DNA of 64,000 nucleotides from Gonium pectorale (Eukaryota; Chlorophyta; Chlorophyceae; Chlamydomonadales; Volvocaceae): contig LSYV01000006.1 in the NCBI GenBank assembly GCA_001584585.1, positions 2,628,326 through 2,692,325 on the forward strand. Direction: 5' to 3'. A program made the position numbers and the translations under genes. Position 1 is the first letter of the stretch. Each line of letters starts with the position of its first letter. Below the pieces are notes generated by a model, which did no database searches, was not told where the DNA came from, and was given only the letters and a program-made list of their open reading frames with translations. Positions 59,385 through 64,000 of this stretch are shown in pieces.

Positions 59385-60699
59385 GCCTCAGGAAAGGCAA
59401 ACCAAGCGAACTGTCTTTGCTAAGTTTGAAATGACTCGCCGCTATCTACAGCAAGTATGTATTGTAGCAAGCTTGCTTGGCATGTTTAAACAAAAGTGTT
59501 TGGTGCTTCAAAGAAGCTATGTTGTTCGTCCCGAGGATACCAGGGTCTGCTCGTCTCTCGGAGCCCTAAGCAGTGATCAAGGTCAACTACAGTTGTTAAC
59601 CAATAAGGTAGCTCGCAAGCCTTTGCTCCGAGCGACCTGCACCGACTACGTACGGTGTACGACATGCTGCCGTCCATGTCACTACCTGCCGGGTGCCGGC
59701 TGGCACGCAACCCAGACAAATCCAAACCATCAGCTTTATCTTTCGATACACCCGTCCCGCATTACCCACCCACCTGCACTGTCGCACTTGCACGTTCCCG
59801 GGCAGCATATCGACATGCCTGAGCACGCAGCGCGCGGACTGCAGCCATCTGGACCAGCGTCATTGCTTAAGGACGTTTACCCAGCATACTTTCATTATCC
59901 CTGGATTGGCAAGGCATCATAGTGCCTTAATATTCGTTACAGGTCGACACGTGTGGCAATTTGCCATCCCTGCCTCTGGGTACAGTCGTGCGGACCGCAC
60001 GATACAGGCTCACATGCAAGAGAGAAGCTAGTTTCGGGGGACCACCAGCGCTAATAGACGCCAAACACACCCGGAGAGAGTCCATGTTGAGTCCTTAAAG
60101 TACACAGTGCACGTCAGAACGGCTGGAAAAGAATGCAAAAGCGTCGAAGCGTGTTGTCACAAGTGACATGTGCAGCCCACGATCAAAATGTCACGGTATT
60201 CGAAAGGCCATGCGTACGACGCACAAGGTGCGCAACCACGGTGCTGTCGCCAACAGCACCTGCCGCCAAACGGTTTCACCCTCTCTAGGAGCTAAACACT
60301 CTCACTCTCGGAAGCAAAAGAAGGGCACCTCATGCAAAACGGCGACCGGGACAGCAGCCCGCTCCCGTAGAGGGGCAAGCCACTGTGGCGTTGCCTAGGT
60401 GCTGGTATGAAATGCACACTAAACACGAGCAATCCAGTCAATAGACGCCGCTCGGCGCACCTGTGCCGCCGTATGTACGGTTTACACGCCAACCTCATCC
60501 GCGCGCCCGCCTGCCCGGCGTCCCCGCCTTAATCCGTCCTCCGATCGTCCTCCGCCGGGCTGCCAACACAACGTATCATCCGCGCCCCGTACCCACAAGC
60601 TCTGCTTATGGAACCACGCGAGCCTCTCGTGCCCTGCCCTGCGCCTCGCACAGACGCGCCTCCCTTCTCCCTACACCAGCCAGTGCTCACGCGCCCATC
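59385..60699. promoter_or_regulatory. Upstream region of the TPR/J gene and 3' flank of the NCS1 gene
   Basis: No convincing gene. A 179-codon frame at 59383-59922 (+) starts on the overlapping CATG of the TPR/J start codon and shows no family features. The minus-strand TGTAA listed at 60482-60486 belongs to the NCS1 gene. A HSF-type element was looked for near the TPR/J start but none was evident. Confidence 0.45.
60482..60486 (-). terminator. Polyadenylation signal TGTAA of the NCS1 transporter gene
   Basis: TTACA on the plus strand, 214 bases downstream of the NCS1 stop codon, a usual 3' UTR distance in these algae. Confidence 0.5.
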
Positions 60700-63600
60700 T
60701 CACGCGCTGGCGCCGTCCACAGAGCCCAGGGGGTTCTGCGGCTCAGTCGCCGACTTGGGGTCGTCCACGTAGGCCCCCGGTGCGCCGCGCATGAGCAGGC
60801 AGTACACCACTGACGACACCGCCACGCCCACGAACCAGGCGCAGTCGTAGAGTTGGCCGAAGATGGGCGGCAGGCCCGACAGCACGCCCACGGTGGCCAG
60901 GAAGCCCGGCATGGTGGGCAGCACGCCGATCAGGATGGCCCACAGCGCCGCGGTGTTCCAGCCGTTCTGCGGAAGAGAGGGCAGGAAGCGGTAGCGACGA
61001 TGGCGGGAACGCGGATGTAAGCAGGAGCGCCGAGCGGGGGAAGGAGGAGGTGCAAAGTGTGGTGGAAGGGGTGGGAGGATGCTGCGACAAGGGAATGAGC
61101 GGCAGCAGTGGACCTATGTGCGCAACGGTATGGCACGTACGCGGGCCTTGAGCGAACGATACACCCAGGGAGGGTATGGACGCGCATGGTGATCACCCGC
61201 TACCAAGGCGCCCCGCTCCCCGCCCTACCCCCTCCGCACCTTGTACCAGTAGATAGACTTGTCCCCAGAGCGGTAGAGCGAGTCGATGTCCAGGTTGCGG
61301 CTGCGCACCAGGAAGTAGTCGCTCATCACGATGCCGATCACGGGGCCAAGTAGCGCAGAGTAGCCTGGGCGGGACGGGGGCGGTGAACATGGCAAACGGG
61401 TCGTAACGCGGGGCGGAGCGGGGCGGTGCGCGGGTCAAACGGTGAAGATCTTCTTGCACAGCGATCCCCGCCACGCTGGGGAGGTAACACTGCGCTTAAC
61501 ACCCACAGCTCTTGCCGCATTTCGGCACGGCACCGTTCACGACGAGGGCATTGTAGGAGGGAGTATTCGCCTCGTCCCGGCGGCTCAGGGTGTGTGGACG
61601 ACCGCAGCAACACTCGCCGACTCGCCCCATCGCGGCCCCGTCAGGTGGCGGCAGGAGATGCCTGCTTCCCCTGCCCCGGGCTGCCCGCGGCGCACCTATG
61701 AGCCAGGTGTTGACGAACCCGTGCGTGGAGGACACCAGGTTCCAGGGCATCATGATCAGACCCAGCAGCGCAGTCACCAGCGCGCCAGCCTGCCACACGG
61801 GCGGGGCGTGCGGTCGGGCGGAAGGGTGGGGGATGCACAAGGACTCCTCAGTCCGACTCAATTCAGCCCGGGAGCGAGGGGTGCCATGTGCGGTCCAGCG
61901 GAGCGAGAGCGACGCGCTGTGCGTGCGCTGCCAGGGATCCGGGCTCACAACCGAGGCCCTGGATGCGTGCAAGTGTTGAAAATGCAAACATTCGTGCAGG
62001 GTCCGTGCATGTGCACCCGAGAGTGTGTCCTTAATGATCCGACCGTGTGTTACGTATGCGTGACGGAGTGCAGAAGACAGGTCTGAAAGGTAGTTTGCAA
62101 AAGCATCCTAGCCGAGCGTGTGTGGGGGGGGGGAGTTGCAGATCAGAGATTTCAACAGACCGATCTTGGAGGATGCGAACGGGTCGGGGGCAGTACCCGG
62201 AAAGCCAGCGGCCCGTTCAAGCACCGGTACACCGACACGAGGGCGCAGGAGCCTTGCGTTGGAAGTGAGCCGGGGCCGTAAAGATCCGGCCTAGCTAGGC
62301 GATGTGGACGCGCGTTCGCGCTCGCACCTCGAAGGTGATGAACTTGGGTGCGCAGTTGACGAACGCGTTGGCGGGGGCCACCACGTTGGCGGCGATGTTT
62401 GTGGTCAGCGTGGCCCACATCAGGCCTGCGGGGGTGGAGCGGCGCCACGGTGAGGTCAGTGCGGGCAGCGGGCGAGTTGCCCGGGCGGAGTACACACGCG
62501 CAACAGAAAAGGCAACAGAAATGGCATATACGGTCTGGGGAAGGGGAGGGAAGGGACCACCCAGCGCTGGTCCCCTATGCCCTGACCCGCAGGTGCCCTG
62601 CGCGCGCTCGACGCACCGAATAGCGAGATGCATATGGGCAGCAGCCCCTCCATGCGGCCCAGCAGCTGCACCGGGTCGATGATGGCCTCGCCGTAGATGA
62701 CCACGGTGGCCGAGGTGACGGCCAGGCCCAGGAACGTAAACAGCGCCATGAACAGCGGCAGACCGATGGCCTGGCCCATAACCTGCGGCCGGGCGGGGGT
62801 CAGGTTGGGGTGCCGGGCTAGGGTGCGGAAAGCATGGCGGGGAAAGATGCCCCGGTGCAAGGTATCCTACTCGTTGCGCACAGGGACGTGGGGTGTGGAG
62901 GGGCAGGAAAGAGGGCAGGCGGGGAAGCGCATCCGCGCGAGATGCACAGGGAAATGACGGGCCGGCCGGCAGCCAGCAACACCTGTGCTCCCTGACCCCC
63001 CCCCCGGGAAGACAGCATCGCCACCGGCTTCCCATATGTGGATTCGTATCGGTAGTCGGCCTCGCTATGGCTGGCGGGCCTCTGCCCCCATTCGACCCTA
63101 GCATGGAATCCACGACAAACGGACCAAGCCCCTCCACTCCCGCCCCAACCCCCATCCCGTGTCATGCGCCTCCGGCTTGTCTATTGGGAACGTCGTCCAG
63201 CCCTCCGGCCCTCGCCCCCAGCTGCACCTGGTCCTTCTGGCTCTTGGCGTAGCGCGTGAAGTCGGGGATGTTGAGCGACAGGGTGGCCCAGTACCCCACG
63301 TTGGCAGTGACAGCCGGCCAGAACACGTTCCAGAACATGCCCTCCTGCGGAGCCCCGAGCCGCGTCGTGGGGGGACGCAGCAGGCCGTCAGTAGGCGCCG
63401 GTACTGGCGCCATGCGCTCGCGTTCCCGCGTGAAGGCCCGCTAGCTTCCACGTGCAACAGCGGCGATGAGAGATGAAGCAACGGGCAGCTACGGACAGAC
63501 GGACTCCGACGGCGGTTAAGACTCGGCAAGGAGCCCGCGCACAGGAATACGGTATGTTATTACTGCTGTACAAGCACGTCCCAGCTGGTCGAGATGGGCG

Positions 63601-63809
63601 GGGGGTCGGGTCCAGTACGCGGCAGCCGCCCGCACGCCCACCTTGGGCATGCCCGGCCCGAACTGGCTGGGCGTGGACAGCATGGGCCCCAGCCCGCCGG
63701 CCGTGGTGACCGCCCAGCCCATGAGCGCCAGCGACAGGCCGATGAGGATGGGCGCAGAGTACTTCTCCAGGATGCGGATCGACTCCATGCCGCGGAGCAC
63801 GATCCATAC
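60700..63809 (-). CDS. NCS1-family nucleobase:cation symporter (5' part outside window)
   Basis: Seven 3' exons, 5' to 3': 63809-63642, 63344-63228, 62782-62617, 62425-62328, 61789-61696, 61364-61240, 60966-60700 (1035 bases, 345 residues; TGA at 60702-60700), all in phase. Alternating hydrophobic spans carry NCS1 signatures: [100 protein letters not shown]. The last is the typical (G)YS.LLGP.GGI...DY(Y/F)L(V/I)R motif. Family members (Arabidopsis PLUTO/NCS1, bacterial Mhp1, fungal Fur/Fcy) move uracil, purines, allantoin or hydantoins with a cation; the plant protein is in the plastid envelope. Substrate and location here are inferred from family only, because the N-terminal third and any transit peptide lie beyond position 64000. 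No further exon was recognised in 63810-64000. Confidence 0.88.
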
Positions 63810-64000
63810 CTGGGCAGGAGCGGCGAGGGAGGGAGGGATGCCGGGCGGGAGGGGCAGGGAGTGCCTTGTCAGTCCTACAGGCTGGCTGACGTTGGCAGGC
63901 GCTGAAGCATCGGGTAAGGCCACGGCAGGGAGGGAGCGTGGGGCATGCACGCGATGGACGACGATCTCCAGTGGCGCTCTGGGTCGCGTGCCATGGCGCC

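Noticed and set aside
59383..59922. 179-codon frame divergent from the TPR/J start codon
   Set aside because: Its ATG merely overlaps the CATG of the TPR/J start; there are no conserved motifs, and composition is like the surrounding non-coding DNA.

Overview
The window looks like nuclear DNA of a chlamydomonadalean (volvocine-type) green alga. The evidence is GC-rich sequence, intron-dense genes with GTGAG/GTGCG-type donors and CAG acceptors, TGTAA-type polyadenylation signals, Ala/Gly/Gln-rich linkers, and RuBisCO small-subunit genes with four exons and three introns encoding a 185-residue precursor. No prokaryotic, organellar or viral genes were seen. Exon models below were built by hand: splice phases were checked, and the joined proteins were judged against remembered family sequences.

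Layout. 0.2-5 kb: plastid ribosomal protein uS17c (-) and, divergent from it, a seven-exon cathepsin X/Z-type cysteine protease (+). 7.1-11.9 kb: a WD40-repeat protein with an F-box-like N-terminal half (-). 13.7-18.3 kb: an eight-exon plastid-type PfkB sugar kinase (-). 18.8-21.7 kb: a coiled-coil/CBM48 protein resembling PROTEIN TARGETING TO STARCH (+). 23.2-26.7 kb: heat shock factor HSF1, six exons (+), with a gap-type heat shock element upstream. 28.6-29.7 kb and 44.4-45.5 kb: two rbcS genes in convergent orientation. Between them lie an ankyrin-repeat gene that appears broken (31.6-33.2 kb, with a 350-base assembly gap), a three-exon membrane protein of unknown function (40.0-41.9 kb), a 20-base gap and several degenerate dispersed repeats. 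47.8-49.7 kb: an intronless leucine-rich-repeat protein (-). 50.7-59.4 kb: a 21-exon TPR/J-domain co-chaperone with a long FG-motif-rich N-terminal half (-). 60.7-63.8 kb: the C-terminal seven exons of an NCS1 nucleobase transporter (-), with its 5' end beyond the window.

The genes form no operon-like system. Several are plastid-related (uS17c, rbcS pair, PfkB kinase, PTST-like, perhaps the membrane protein and NCS1 transporter), and two belong to proteostasis (HSF1 and the TPR/J protein). I found no convincing novel defence or mobile system. The most interesting observations are the rbcS pair (three synonymous differences in 558 coding bases, unalignable introns), the HSE upstream of HSF1, and the FG-rich region fused to TPR and J domains.
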